From positions 1-64,000 of the forward strand of contig NZ_JATAAF010000005.1 of assembly GCF_030341905.1 (NCBI RefSeq): a stretch of DNA of 64,000 bases, read 5' to 3'. Below the pieces are notes generated by a model. That model worked only from the letters and a program-made list of their open reading frames with translations, searched no databases and had not been told where the DNA came from. Source of the DNA: Porticoccus sp. W117 (GTDB lineage Bacteria; Pseudomonadota; Gammaproteobacteria; Pseudomonadales; Porticoccaceae). Position 1 is the first letter of the stretch, and each line of letters opens with the position of its first letter. Positions 28,648-37,638 of this stretch are shown here, piece by piece. A program made the translations under genes and the position numbers.

Positions 28648-29772
28648 TCATTGCAGGGAGTCCAGTGGTGAAACCACCCCATGTTCCACGTGAAACATGG
28701 CAGATTTCCCCTCCTGCGGCCATGCGGCCTGTAAATCTTCTTTAAAAACACCGGTGATAAACACCTGTGCCCCTAATTCATTCAACAGCTGACCCACTCG
28801 CTGGCGGTGATGGCTGTCGAGTTCGGCAGGCAAATCGTCCAATAAATAGACACATTGCTTGCCGGTAATCTGGTGATAGAGGTAACCCTGAGCAATTCGC
28901 AGGGCGCACACTACCGTCTTTATCTGGCCTCTGGACAGTACTTCTGCTGCCGGGCGGCCTGCTACCTTTACTTTTAAATCGGCTCGATGAGCCCCGTAAT
29001 TACTGGTGCGACTTTTACGATCCCGCTCTATCGTCTCTTGCAGTATTTCAATTAACGGTCGTTGGCTGTCCCAGCCGGGCTGGTAGCCAAAGCCTATATC
29101 TGCAACTTCGGTAAGACGTTGCAGTATGTCTTGAAATACCGGTTTAAATTGGCTCAGATAGGCTTGGCGGCTTTGATCCACTTGTTCGCTGAGACGAGCA
29201 AACTCCTCGTCCCAAACCGCCATCTCCCCTGTTGCTCCATCGTCAAGGCGACCGCCTATTCTATCACGTCGCAGCAGTGAATTGCGGTGCTTAAGGCAGC
29301 GGTGAAAGGCTTTCCAAAGGCCTGGGTATTCATGTTCCACGTGGAACACTCCCCAATCCAAAAACTGTCGGCGGTTTAATGGGCCGCCTTCCAGCAACTC
29401 AAAGCTGTGGCTGTTAAGCAATTGGATAGGCAGCTCCTCTACCAATGCCGCAGCAGTAGGCACCACCTCACCATTCACTTTGAAGCGGAACTCTCCCTTG
29501 CGGGTACGCTGAACGCCGATGTGAATATCCCGTTCGCCAGCAGGGTCGTGGAGTTGCCCGAAAACCACACAGTCCTGTGTGTCATGCTGAATAACGCTAC
29601 GAATATTGCGGCTGCGAAAAGAGCGCCCACGACCAAGCAGGTAGAGCGCTTCCAATAGAGAAGTTTTGCCGCTGCCGTTGATGCCATAAACAAGGTTGGC
29701 ACCCGGGCAAAAAGAAAGCTGGATCTGCTCCAGGTTTCGCAACCGGTGCACATCCAGCTTTTTGATATACAT
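28648..29772 (-). CDS. recF: DNA replication and repair protein RecF
   Basis: A 374-residue RecF, a cytoplasmic SMC-like ATPase that helps load RecA at gaps. Walker A GINGSGKT lies at about residues 30-37. A signature-type LSRGQIKTVV and Walker B VYLLDDLPAELD occur near 280-320. It lies between dnaN (66 nt upstream) and gyrB (22 nt downstream). Two ParB-binding parS sequences lie inside the coding region, so its codons carry a second, partition-related signal. Confidence 0.95.
   Translation of the reverse strand: MYIKKLDVHRLRNLEQIQLSFCPGANLVYGINGSGKTSLLEALYLLGRGRSFRSRNIRSVIQHDTQDCVVFGQLHDPAGERDIHIGVQRTRKGEFRFKVNGEVVPTAAALVEELPIQLLNSHSFELLEGGPLNRRQFLDWGVFHVEHEYPGLWKAFHRCLKHRNSLLRRDRIGGRLDDGATGEMAVWDEEFARLSEQVDQSRQAYLSQFKPVFQDILQRLTEVADIGFGYQPGWDSQRPLIEILQETIERDRKSRTSNYGAHRADLKVKVAGRPAAEVLSRGQIKTVVCALRIAQGYLYHQITGKQCVYLLDDLPAELDSHHRQRVGQLLNELGAQVFITGVFKEDLQAAWPQEGKSAMFHVEHGVVSPLDSLQ
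28682..28697. promoter_or_regulatory. parS: parS site in recF (near-palindrome)
   Basis: TGTTCCACGTGAAACA fits the parS consensus TGTTNCACGTGAAACA exactly. It lies near the 3' end of recF about 8.7 kb from oriC, with parA and parB in the window. Confidence 0.85.
29333..29348. promoter_or_regulatory. parS: parS site in recF (perfect palindrome)
   Basis: TGTTCCACGTGGAACA is a perfect 16-bp palindrome, identical to the parS form known from Pseudomonas. It lies 636 bp from the other site inside recF. Confidence 0.88.
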
Positions 29773-29801
29773 ACGATGTTTAGAGTTTGTCGTTACGTTG
29801 G

Positions 29802-29829
29802 GAGATTTTTTCGCTACGCTCGCAATGAC
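29802..29829. repeat. REP-like repeat, partial copy
   Basis: GAGATTTTTTCGCTACGCTCGCAATGAC matches one arm of the REP-like family. It fills most of the 66-bp dnaN-recF gap. Confidence 0.55.
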
Positions 29830-29838
29830 GAATCAAAC

Positions 29839-30939
29839 TTACAATCTCATCGGCATGACAACGTAAACACTGTCTTCGTTTTCCGGGTCAGTCACCAGCG
29901 CAGAGCTGTTGGAATCAGACAGGGTAAATTTTGTATTGTCCCCTGGCAGCACGTTGAGCACATCCAGCAGGTAACTGACGTTGAAACCAATTTCCAGTTC
30001 TTCGCCGTTGTAGTTAACGCCAATCTCTTCTTCCGCCTCTTCCTGCTCCGGATTGTTGGCAACGATTTTCAACAACTCGTTGCTGAGCATCAGGCGCACA
30101 CCACGGTACTTTTCATTGGAGAGAATGGCCGCACGGCTAAAGGCTTGCTTGAGGCCAGCACGATCGCCGATCACTTCTTTGGTACCACCTCTTGGCAATA
30201 CTCTTTCGTAATCCGGATAAGAGCCGTCAACCAACTTGGAGGTAAAACGGAAGTCATCACCACCAATACGAACATGGTTGTTGCCAACCACCATAACGAT
30301 GTCGTTGCCTTCAGCCAGCAGGCGAGATAATTCCATCACACCTTTGCGGGGAACAATGGCGGAAATTTTTTCACTGACATCGGCTTCCAGAGAGCGGGTA
30401 GACATGGCCAGGCGGTGACCGTCAGTAGCGACAGCGCGCAAGTTATCGCCTTCGGCTTCCCACAGCATGCCATTGAGATAATAGCGCACATCTTGTTGGG
30501 CCATGGCAAAGGCGGTGCTGTCGATCAGGTATTTCAATTCGGAAGCGGGCAGCTTCAGTTCCAGGCGACCCTCGCCTTCATCCACGTTGGGGAAGTCACT
30601 GGCAGGCAACGTGGACAAAGTAAAACGGCTGCGGCCACTCTGCAGAATGGCGCGGCCATTTTTTTCAGAAAACTTGATTTCCGCACCCTCGGGAAGGGAG
30701 CGGACAATATCCATCAGCTTGCGTGCGGGCACAGTGATTTCACCAGATTCGCCACCTTGCTCCAATTCCACATGGCCGACAATTTCCACTTCCAGGTCGG
30801 TGCCGGTGAGAGACAGGCGCTTGTCATCCAATGCCATCAACACGTTAGACAGAATGGGCAGGGTCTGACGGCGTTCCACCACACCCAATACCAACTGCAA
30901 CGGCTTTAAAAAACTTTCCCTGGATACAGTAAATTTCAT
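29839..30939 (-). CDS. dnaN: DNA polymerase III subunit beta (sliding clamp)
   Basis: A 366-residue beta clamp covering the usual three domains, starting MKFTVSRESFLKPLQLVLGVVERRQTLP and ending in the canonical MPMRL. It forms the ring that tethers DNA polymerases to DNA. I choose the ATG at 30939, with GAAGG 6 nt upstream, rather than an in-frame start 15 codons earlier that lacks homology. It is the second gene of the dnaA-dnaN-recF-gyrB set. Confidence 0.96.
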   Translation of the reverse strand: MKFTVSRESFLKPLQLVLGVVERRQTLPILSNVLMALDDKRLSLTGTDLEVEIVGHVELEQGGESGEITVPARKLMDIVRSLPEGAEIKFSEKNGRAILQSGRSRFTLSTLPASDFPNVDEGEGRLELKLPASELKYLIDSTAFAMAQQDVRYYLNGMLWEAEGDNLRAVATDGHRLAMSTRSLEADVSEKISAIVPRKGVMELSRLLAEGNDIVMVVGNNHVRIGGDDFRFTSKLVDGSYPDYERVLPRGGTKEVIGDRAGLKQAFSRAAILSNEKYRGVRLMLSNELLKIVANNPEQEEAEEEIGVNYNGEELEIGFNVSYLLDVLNVLPGDNTKFTLSDSNSSALVTDPENEDSVYVVMPMRL

Positions 30940-31034
30940 AGCGCCCTTCTTTATTAAACCTGATGAATTTATAGTTTTTTGCAATATCAGAAAAGAGGCA
31001 GTACCGCCCTTTTAGCCAACCTGCTAATAATAAA

Positions 31035-32564
31035 TCAAGTGGTGAGCAGACGCAGCAGATGTTTCATATCATCGCGCATTTCGTGGTTGCTCTCCTGCAA
31101 CTCTTTGATCTTGCGACAGGCGTGCAACACGGTGGTGTGGTCGCGGCCACTGAATGCATCGCCAATTTCCGGCAGGCTGTGATTGGTGAGTTCCTTGGCC
31201 AGGGCCATGGCCACTTGGCGTGGTCGAGCCACAGAACGACTGCGACGCTTGGACAGCAGATCCGACATTTTCAGCTTGTAATAATCGGCAACTGTGCGCT
31301 GGATATTGTCCACCGTCACCAGCTTGTCCTGCAAAGCCAGCAGGTCTTTAAGGGATTCCCGAATCAGATCTATATCAATAGGCCTACCAGTGAAGTGAGC
31401 ACTCGCTATCACTCTTTTAAGCGCACCTTCAAGCTCTCGCACATTGGATCGCACTCTTTGGGCAAGAAAGAAAGCCGCTTCAGATGACAGATTCATCTTC
31501 GCCTGATCCGCTTTTTTCATCAGAATGGCCACTCGGGTTTCCAGCTCCGGTGGCTCTACCGCTACCGTTAAACCCCAACCGAAGCGGGACTTGAGGCGCT
31601 CCTCCATCTGGTCGATTTCTTTGGGGTAGCGGTCGCAGGTAAGAATCATCTGCTGGCCACCTTCCAGCAAGGCGTTGAAGGTATGGAAAAACTCCTCCTG
31701 GGAGCGCTCCTTACCGGCGAAGAACTGAATATCATCAATAAGCAGAGCATCCACCGAACGGTAAAAACGCTTGAAATCATTGATGGCATTTAATTGCAGT
31801 GCCTTGACCATATCCGCTACAAAGCGCTCGGAGTGCAGATACACCACCTTGGCGTTGGGCTTTTGCTCGCGCAAGGCATTGCCCACCGCGTGCATCAAGT
31901 GAGTTTTACCCAAGCCAACACCACCGTAAATAAACAGCGGGTTGTAAGAGCCGCCAGGGTTTTCCGCCACCTGGCGAGCCGCCGCCAGTGCCAGCTGGTT
32001 GGACTTACCCTCTACAAAAGACTGAAAGGTGAAGGTGGCGTTGATGTTGCTTTTGTGGTGCAAGCCGCCTTCCACTTCCTGCACATCAATGGCTGACTTC
32101 GTTTTTGGCGCTGCCCTGAGTACCTGTTCAGTAACGGGCGCCGCCGAAGAAGCCGCTGGTTTCTCGATGGCGAACCGTCGGGCCTCCCCCACTGGCTTGT
32201 TGGCCGGCGGGTGGCTTTCCAGCGGAGGGGTCTGAATCGAAGAATTCTTGATCGGCGCTTTATCGGGCGCCACAGCAGACGCTTGGCTTGCAGCAAAGCT
32301 CGGGCTTGATGCAGCACGGGATTCCACTACAACCTGATAATCCTTTTCGCCCACTTGCTGGAACAGCTCGCGAATACGCTGCAGAAACTTGTCAGATACC
32401 CAATCTTGAACAAAACGGTTGGGTGCCATCAGGCGAATGGTGTCGATAGTTTTTGGGCAGGCGGTGGCATCCACCTGCAGTGGTCGTATCCAGGTATTGA
32501 ACTGCTGGTCCGGCAGTTCGTCGCGAAGATACCCCTGACATTTATCCCAAAGTAACTGGGCCAA
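31035..32564 (-). CDS. dnaA: Chromosomal replication initiator protein DnaA
   Basis: A 509-residue DnaA: N-terminal DnaB/DiaA-interaction domain (1-90), a long Ser/Ala/Pro-rich linker (about 90-165), an AAA+ domain with [10 protein letters not shown] and the LLIDDIQFF Walker B, and a C-terminal DNA-binding domain with [11 protein letters not shown]. It opens oriC when bound to ATP. The start codon is TTG, preceded by GGGGGGAG, a weak start codon that would limit translation. Upstream DnaA boxes suggest autoregulation. Confidence 0.97.
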   Translation of the reverse strand: MAQLLWDKCQGYLRDELPDQQFNTWIRPLQVDATACPKTIDTIRLMAPNRFVQDWVSDKFLQRIRELFQQVGEKDYQVVVESRAASSPSFAASQASAVAPDKAPIKNSSIQTPPLESHPPANKPVGEARRFAIEKPAASSAAPVTEQVLRAAPKTKSAIDVQEVEGGLHHKSNINATFTFQSFVEGKSNQLALAAARQVAENPGGSYNPLFIYGGVGLGKTHLMHAVGNALREQKPNAKVVYLHSERFVADMVKALQLNAINDFKRFYRSVDALLIDDIQFFAGKERSQEEFFHTFNALLEGGQQMILTCDRYPKEIDQMEERLKSRFGWGLTVAVEPPELETRVAILMKKADQAKMNLSSEAAFFLAQRVRSNVRELEGALKRVIASAHFTGRPIDIDLIRESLKDLLALQDKLVTVDNIQRTVADYYKLKMSDLLSKRRSRSVARPRQVAMALAKELTNHSLPEIGDAFSGRDHTTVLHACRKIKELQESNHEMRDDMKHLLRLLTT

Positions 32565-32658
32565 CGTCTCCCCCCTTTCTTATATAGGTTGCTCTTTTAC
32601 AGAGTGTTCTTTATTGGATGGATATGAAAGGCGGTAAGCATAGCGCGAGGCAAGGCGG

Positions 32659-32807
32659 TTATCCACATAAAAAAGAAATTATTTTTTAGTCACCAAAAAT
32701 CAAATTTATTATTATAAATCAAATATTTATGGATTTTTTACAGCGCAAAACTATTCACAGAAAACCACCTAAAAACTGGTTGATTTTTAAACACACCCTG
32801 TGGATAT
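32659..32807. promoter_or_regulatory. DnaA boxes in the dnaA upstream region
   Basis: The AT-rich 520-bp gap between dnaA and mnmE contains a perfect DnaA box TTATCCACA (32659-32667) and two one-mismatch boxes, CTATTCACA (32751-32759) and TGTGGATAT (32799-32807). They could give autoregulation of dnaA or form a secondary origin-like region, as in some Pseudomonas. No gene is visible in the gap. Confidence 0.65.
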
Positions 32808-32966
32808 CCTGTGGCTAAGATGTGATTTTAACGAGGATTATTTTTTATGTATTGAGCTCTTAGAGGGCAGTAAAGGGACTGCAGGTTAGCAATTACATAC
32901 CTGTGTTTTTTCTGACTTGCTTTGTTTGGTTAGTCATAAAAATAAGCGGCGTAATAGAACTCTGAA

Positions 32967-33074
32967 GTTCGGAGCGTATTAGTCTTTTCCAGACCGTATG
33001 CGACAAGGATGTCGCATCCGAGCCTACATGGACGTATTAACGGCGTGTCTGGAAAAGACTAATACGCTCCGAAC
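32967..33074. repeat. Perfect 28-bp inverted repeat with nested hairpin
   Basis: The outer arms 32967-32994 and 33047-33074 are exact inverted copies (GTTCGGAGCGTATTAG... with ...CTAATACGCTCCGAAC). The 52-nt interior holds a further perfect 8-bp hairpin, ATGCGACA/TGTCGCAT (32998-33005 with 33010-33017). No T-run follows, so it is not a standard terminator. It lies 12 nt downstream of mnmE. It may be a non-autonomous mobile element or a genus-specific repeat. Confidence 0.9.
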
Positions 33075-33085
33075 CGCAACGAAAC

Positions 33086-34465
33086 CTACTTACCAATACA
33101 AAAACTACTAAATATCCGACCCAGCAAATCGTCACTGGTAAAGGCGCCGGTAATTTCCCCCAATGCTTGCTGGGCCTGACGCAAGTCTTCCGCCAACAGC
33201 TCACCGGCGGCGGCCTGATTCAATTGTTGCTGACCGTTGAGCATAAATTCCTGGGCTTTTTCCAGTGCCACGATATGACGACGTCGAGCGGTAAAACTGC
33301 CCTCGCCTACACCGGCAAACCCCATGCATTGCTTGAGGTGGCCAGTAAGTGCATCTATGCCTTGCCCTTGGCGAGCAGACAGGCGAATCACCGGGTGGCC
33401 CTGATCCTCACTGGCTTCTGTGCCGATACCGGAAATATCCACCTTGTTGAGCACAAAGGTGATGTTGTCCCGCTCCGGATGGCGGGCAAAGTAATCCGGC
33501 CAGTTGGCCTTGGCATCTAGCGAGTAATCTTTGCTGCTGTCGATGACAAACAAAATGCGGTCGGCGCGGTCGATTTCTTTCCAGGCGCGGCGGATGCCCT
33601 CCTGTTCCACAGCGTCTTCGCTGTCTCGCAAACCGGCGGTGTCGATAACATGCAGCGGCATACCGTCGATATGGATACGCTCACGGAGTACATCGCGAGT
33701 AGTGCCTTCTATATCAGTAACAATGGCACTGTCCTTTCCGGACAGTGCGTTTAACAAGCTGGATTTGCCGGCATTGGGTTTGCCAGCAATCACCACCGTC
33801 ATTCCTTCCTGAATCAATGCCCCCTGTTGGGCCTGGGCAAAGATAGTGGCCAGCTGATCCAGCAGTGATTGCAAATCCTGGCCTACTTTGGAGTCGGCAA
33901 GAAAATCGATCTCCTCCTCCGGAAAATCGATAGCCGCTTCCACATAAATACGCAGCTGAATCAGACTCTCGGTGAGGGTATGAACCTGTTGGGAAAACTC
34001 CCCCTGCAGGGAACGCAACGCACAGCGTGCTGCCTGCTCGGAAGAGGCATCAATCAAATCGGCAATGGCTTCCGCCTGGGCCAGATCCAGTTTGTCATTG
34101 AGGAAGGCGCGCTCGGAAAACTCCCCTGGCCGCGCCGGGCGAGCTCCTATCTGACAGAGGTTGTTGAGCAGTGCATCGAGAATTACCGGGCCGCCGTGCC
34201 CCTGCAATTCCAGTACATCCTCCCCGGTAAAGGAGTTGGGTCCAGGGAAAAACAGCGCCACCCCCTCGTCGATCACCACACCATCAGCGCCTTTAAAACG
34301 AGCAAAAGTAGCCAGCCTTTGCTGTGGCACGTTACCAACTACCCGCTCAGCAATATCGCGGGTGCGTGGCCCGCTGATACGGATAATACCCACCCCACCA
34401 CGACCGGGAGCCGTGGCCACAGCGGCGATGGTGTCGGTGTTGAAGTTGGTGAATTGGTCGGTCAT
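33086..34465 (-). CDS. mnmE: tRNA uridine-5-carboxymethylaminomethyl modification GTPase
   Basis: A 459-residue MnmE (TrmE). The N-terminal tetrahydrofolate-binding domain begins with the [21 protein letters not shown] segment. The central G domain carries GKPNAGKSS (G1), DIEGTTRD (G2/G3 region), DTAGLRD and NKVD. The C-terminus ends in the catalytic FCIGK. With MnmG (37639) it modifies the wobble uridine of certain tRNAs. Its 3' end is intact, which matters because this gene end is a known island integration site (SGI1) in other bacteria. Confidence 0.96.
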   Translation of the reverse strand: MTDQFTNFNTDTIAAVATAPGRGGVGIIRISGPRTRDIAERVVGNVPQQRLATFARFKGADGVVIDEGVALFFPGPNSFTGEDVLELQGHGGPVILDALLNNLCQIGARPARPGEFSERAFLNDKLDLAQAEAIADLIDASSEQAARCALRSLQGEFSQQVHTLTESLIQLRIYVEAAIDFPEEEIDFLADSKVGQDLQSLLDQLATIFAQAQQGALIQEGMTVVIAGKPNAGKSSLLNALSGKDSAIVTDIEGTTRDVLRERIHIDGMPLHVIDTAGLRDSEDAVEQEGIRRAWKEIDRADRILFVIDSSKDYSLDAKANWPDYFARHPERDNITFVLNKVDISGIGTEASEDQGHPVIRLSARQGQGIDALTGHLKQCMGFAGVGEGSFTARRRHIVALEKAQEFMLNGQQQLNQAAAGELLAEDLRQAQQALGEITGAFTSDDLLGRIFSSFCIGK

Positions 34466-34483
34466 GGCGGGGATTTTAATGGA

Positions 34484-34612
34484 TAGGGAGACGAGAGACG
34501 AGAGATGGAAGACGGGCAGCGATGTAGCAGGCGCGGCGCTAAACGAAAAAGGGCAGCCAAAGCTGCCCCGTCTCTCATCTCACATCTCACATCTCACATC
34601 TTTCGTCTCACG
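34484..34612. repeat. Purine-rich GAGACGAGAGATG inverted element, copy 1
   Basis: The left part (34484-34515) is built of GAGACGAGAGACGAGAGATGGAAGACGG-like units. The right part (34568-34608) is the complementary CGTCTCTCATCTCACATCTC type, including tandem CATCTCA units. The arms enclose the yidC terminator. A second copy lies after atpC at 49553. Confidence 0.7.
34546..34568 (-). terminator. Terminator after yidC
   Basis: GGGCAGC (34551-34557) pairs with GCTGCCC (34562-34568) around a 4-nt loop. On the minus strand TTTTT follows. It ends the leftward rpmH-rnpA-yidD-yidC transcript 46 nt after yidC. Confidence 0.85.
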
Positions 34613-34613
34613 A

Positions 34614-36263
34614 CTAAACACCCAGCTTTTTATTCACAAACCAGCTCTGGGCAATGGAGAATACATTGTTCACAGTCCAGTACAGCACCAGCCCCGCCGG
34701 GAACCACATAAACATAAAAGTAAACATGATCGGCATGATTTTCATGGCGGTGGCCATGCTCGCTTCTGCGGGCTGCGGGTTGAGTTTTTGCTGAATCCAC
34801 ATGGTCAGACCCATGATCAGCGGCAGAATAAACAGCGGGTCTTTTACCGACAGGTCGGCCACCCACAGCCAGTCCGCGTGGCGCAGCTCGACACTTTCAA
34901 ACAGCATGTAGTAAAGGCCGAGGAAAATCGGCATGGGCAGCAACATGGGCAGGCAGCCGCCCATGGGATTAACGCCGTGCTTTTTGTACAGCCCCATCAT
35001 TTCCTGAGACATCTTCTGGCGGTCATCGCCGTAGAGTTCTTTCAGGCGCTGCATTTCCGGCTGGATTTTGCGCATCCCCGCCATGGAGCGAGCGCTCTTG
35101 GCAAACAGCGGGTACATGGGAATACGCACACAGAGGGTCAACAGCAAAATGGCCCAGCCCCAGTTGCCGACAAAGTTATGCAAGAAATCCAGCAGCCAGA
35201 ACAACGGCTTGGAAATCCACCAGGCCCAACCGTAGTCGATGGTCAGATCCAGATGCTGGTGAATGCTTTCCAGTTGTTTGATGTCTTTGGGGCCGGCATA
35301 GAAACGGGTTTTCAGTACATCGCTCTGACCAGGGGCCACGCTGTGGCTGGGGCCGATATAGCCCAAAGAGTATTCGCCGCCGCTCAATTGGCGCAGACGG
35401 TAGTTGTTTTGCTCATCCTGCTGGGGCACCCAGGCACTCATAAAGTAGTGCTGCAACATGGCCACCCAGCCACCGGACCAGGTTTCGTCAAAGCGCTTTT
35501 CACGAATATCTTCGAAAGACAGTTTGACGTAGTTTTCCTCTGGCGTGGTGATAGCAGCGCCCACGTAGGGTTGCATGCCAAAACCGGCGTCGCTTTCCGG
35601 GCGGGTGGCGTCGTGTTTGATCTGGGCGTAAATATTGCCCTGCCAGGATTCAGCACCGCGGTTGTCTACCAGATAATCCAGATCCACCAGGTAATCGCCG
35701 CGGCGGAAGGTAAAACGCTTGGTGATAGTGACATCGCCCTGTTGGTAATTGAGATCAACCACCAGCTCATCGCCGCTCATTTCATAGTTGCTGGAAACAC
35801 TGCTGAACAGGGGGCGCACACCACCGCTTTTGTCGGTGCCGTTTCTGCCAATCAGACCACTCTGGGCAACATAGGTCTGGCTGTTGGTTTTGTTGAGCAG
35901 GATATAGGGCTCACCAGCATCCAGCTTGTTCAGGTATTGGGGCAACGCCACCTTGACGATATCGCCACCGTAGGGGTTGATCAGCACTTCCAGAACATCG
36001 GTGTTTACCGAAATAAGCGTACTGTTGGCCTGGGGAGTAGCTTGCGGCTGGGGCCGGGAGACAACGGCGGGCACATCGTCGGAGGAAGCCGCCACCACTC
36101 GCTCGCTGGGAATGTCCGGGGTATCCGCCTCGGTGGGAATTTCCACCACCGTGCGAGTATCTTCCACTGGCTTGTGTTGCTGCTCAAACTTGTTCCACTC
36201 CTGAAACAGCATAATTACAACAATGCCTATGCCGCCCAACAGTAAGGTGCGTTGCCAATCCAT
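34614..36263 (-). CDS. yidC: Membrane protein insertase YidC
   Basis: A 549-residue gram-negative YidC. An N-terminal membrane anchor (about residues 5-22) is followed by a large periplasmic beta-domain (about 60-340) and five conserved transmembrane segments (YidC/Oxa1 domain, about 350-549, with GWAILLLTLCVRIPMYPL). It inserts proteins into the inner membrane alone or with SecYEG. It lies 2 nt after yidD in the standard rpmH-rnpA-yidD-yidC-mnmE order. Confidence 0.96.
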   Translation of the reverse strand: MDWQRTLLLGGIGIVVIMLFQEWNKFEQQHKPVEDTRTVVEIPTEADTPDIPSERVVAASSDDVPAVVSRPQPQATPQANSTLISVNTDVLEVLINPYGGDIVKVALPQYLNKLDAGEPYILLNKTNSQTYVAQSGLIGRNGTDKSGGVRPLFSSVSSNYEMSGDELVVDLNYQQGDVTITKRFTFRRGDYLVDLDYLVDNRGAESWQGNIYAQIKHDATRPESDAGFGMQPYVGAAITTPEENYVKLSFEDIREKRFDETWSGGWVAMLQHYFMSAWVPQQDEQNNYRLRQLSGGEYSLGYIGPSHSVAPGQSDVLKTRFYAGPKDIKQLESIHQHLDLTIDYGWAWWISKPLFWLLDFLHNFVGNWGWAILLLTLCVRIPMYPLFAKSARSMAGMRKIQPEMQRLKELYGDDRQKMSQEMMGLYKKHGVNPMGGCLPMLLPMPIFLGLYYMLFESVELRHADWLWVADLSVKDPLFILPLIMGLTMWIQQKLNPQPAEASMATAMKIMPIMFTFMFMWFPAGLVLYWTVNNVFSIAQSWFVNKKLGV

Positions 36264-36265
36264 CT

Positions 36266-36532
36266 TTATTTCTCAGTATCAGTAAATTCGGGTTTTGGAG
36301 AAGTGGAGCCTTTATTATCGTCGCCGGGAACCGGGTCGTAGCCGCCTTCGTGGAAAGGGTGGCATTTTATAAGGCGACGCCCGGAGAGATAAAGCCCTTT
36401 TAATGCTCCGTGGCCTTCAATGGCCTCAATGGCGTATTCCGAGCAACTGGGGTGAAATCGGCAATTGCTTCCCAACAGCGGGCTGACAAAGCGCCGGTAG
36501 CCGCGAATTGGCCCGGTAAGCAGCTTTTTCAT
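36266..36532 (-). CDS. yidD: Membrane protein insertion efficiency factor YidD
   Basis: An 88-residue YidD with the defining core [16 protein letters not shown] at residues 19-34 and the three conserved cysteines. It is a small membrane-associated protein that aids YidC-dependent insertion. It overlaps the end of rnpA by 4 nt and precedes yidC by 2 nt. The C-terminus is Lys/Pro-rich and variable, as in other members. Confidence 0.93.
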   Translation of the reverse strand: MKKLLTGPIRGYRRFVSPLLGSNCRFHPSCSEYAIEAIEGHGALKGLYLSGRRLIKCHPFHEGGYDPVPGDDNKGSTSPKPEFTDTEK

Positions 36533-36915
36533 TGCCCGTTCGCCTTGCGTGACAAGCGTTTGAACGCGTTTTCAAACAGTTTGTGCAATTGGCTGTTATC
36601 CAGCTCGCCAATCCCCCGGCGTGCCAGCACAATAATATCCAGAGGCCCCAGCGCCAGCTGGCTATGGCGAAAACACTCGCGCGCAACCCGTTTGACCTTG
36701 TTGCGGTCTACGGCGTGACGAACGTTTTTCTTGGCAATGACCAAACCCAGGCGCGGGTGGTCGAGAGAGTTGGGAGCGGCCAGCAGCAGCAGGTGCGAAT
36801 GGCCAACCTTGCACTCAGCGCCGTCGAAGACTCTTTGGAACTGAGGCCCGTTCAGTAGCCGCTTGGCTCGGCTGAAGTCCCTGTTGGGGGAAGTGGGTTG
36901 GGTTGGCTCGGGCAC
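36529..36915 (-). CDS. rnpA: Ribonuclease P protein component
   Basis: A 128-residue RnpA, the protein subunit that helps the RNase P RNA mature tRNA 5' ends. The conserved RNA-binding helix appears as [16 protein letters not shown] at about residues 70-85, and [17 protein letters not shown] near the start is typical. The start is GTG at 36915, with AAAAGGG upstream. The first ~14 residues are variable and a slightly different start is possible. It lies 28 nt after rpmH and overlaps yidD. Confidence 0.93.
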   Translation of the reverse strand: MPEPTQPTSPNRDFSRAKRLLNGPQFQRVFDGAECKVGHSHLLLLAAPNSLDHPRLGLVIAKKNVRHAVDRNKVKRVARECFRHSQLALGPLDIIVLARRGIGELDNSQLHKLFENAFKRLSRKANGQ

Positions 36916-36943
36916 ACTGCTGCCCTTTTCGGCGTTGGCGAAA

Positions 36944-37078
36944 TTAGGCTGCCAGACGCTTGCGGCCTTTGGCGCGACGACGGTTCAGTACCAGGCGACC
37001 GTTTTTGGTGGCCATACGGGCGCGAAAACCGTGAGTGCGCTTACGCTTGATAACACTTGGTTGGAATGTTCTTTTCAT
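36944..37078 (-). CDS. rpmH: 50S ribosomal protein L34
   Basis: A 44-residue protein starting [18 protein letters not shown] and ending GRKRLAA, a complete match to the bacterial L34 pattern. It is extremely basic and sits in the large ribosomal subunit. It is the first gene of the leftward rpmH-rnpA-yidD-yidC set and borders the proposed oriC. Confidence 0.97.
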   Translation of the reverse strand: MKRTFQPSVIKRKRTHGFRARMATKNGRLVLNRRRAKGRKRLAA

Positions 37079-37638
37079 GGCTAATACCGTTATAAAAAAG
37101 CCGTTGTAAAACAGCTTTGTAAAGTAATTCGATTAAGGGCTTTGACCCAAAGGGCGGGCGATTTTAAACAAAACCACCTGACGAAGCAAATAATTATTGT
37201 CCTCCACTGACAACCATCAAAACCATGGCAATTTGCCGACAGGAAAACCTTACTGTTTCATTTATATGCACTGGGTTGTGATAAAGCTGTGAGTTACAAC
37301 AGGCAAAAGCGGTTCACAATCCGGGGACAGAGCTGTGGATAATTGTGGATAAAAATCACCGTTTCATTCCTCTGTGGATAACCGCCCTTTTTACCCACAA
37401 CATAAATCACCTCTTTCCCCGTGCTTTTCGAGGGTTATCCGCAGGCTTTGGAGTGTTATAAGCCACTGATATAAAAACAATAAAAGCAGTTATCGACAGA
37501 AATCGGCTCCTTAAGTAATTACTACTAATATAAAAAACATTCTCTATAAGAAAGAACTATATAAGTTAATCAGTGTATTTAACCCTGAAAACAAAATTTC
37601 CGTATAATTGCCCCCCTTTTCATCAGTGGTAACGCAAC
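37079..37638. other. oriC: Putative chromosomal origin of replication, oriC
   Basis: A 560-bp gene-free region between rpmH (leftward) and mnmG (rightward). Perfect DnaA boxes TTATCCACA or its complement occur at 37334-37342, 37344-37352 and 37373-37381. One-mismatch boxes are TTACCCACA (37391-37399), TTATCCGCA (37435-37443) and TTATCGACA (37490-37498). A very AT-rich stretch (37500-37620), suited for unwinding, follows next to mnmG. Core genes on either side diverge from this point, as expected for replichore arms. The location beside gidA/mnmG is common in Gammaproteobacteria. Confidence 0.85.

Noticed and set aside
33086-33120. Duplicated mnmE 3' end as a third tail-duplication island
   Set aside because: The mnmE end is intact and no second copy was found within the window.
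34161-36245. Open frame of 694 codons on the plus strand over mnmE and yidC
   Set aside because: It runs antisense across two clearly real genes and their terminator and has no domain resemblance.
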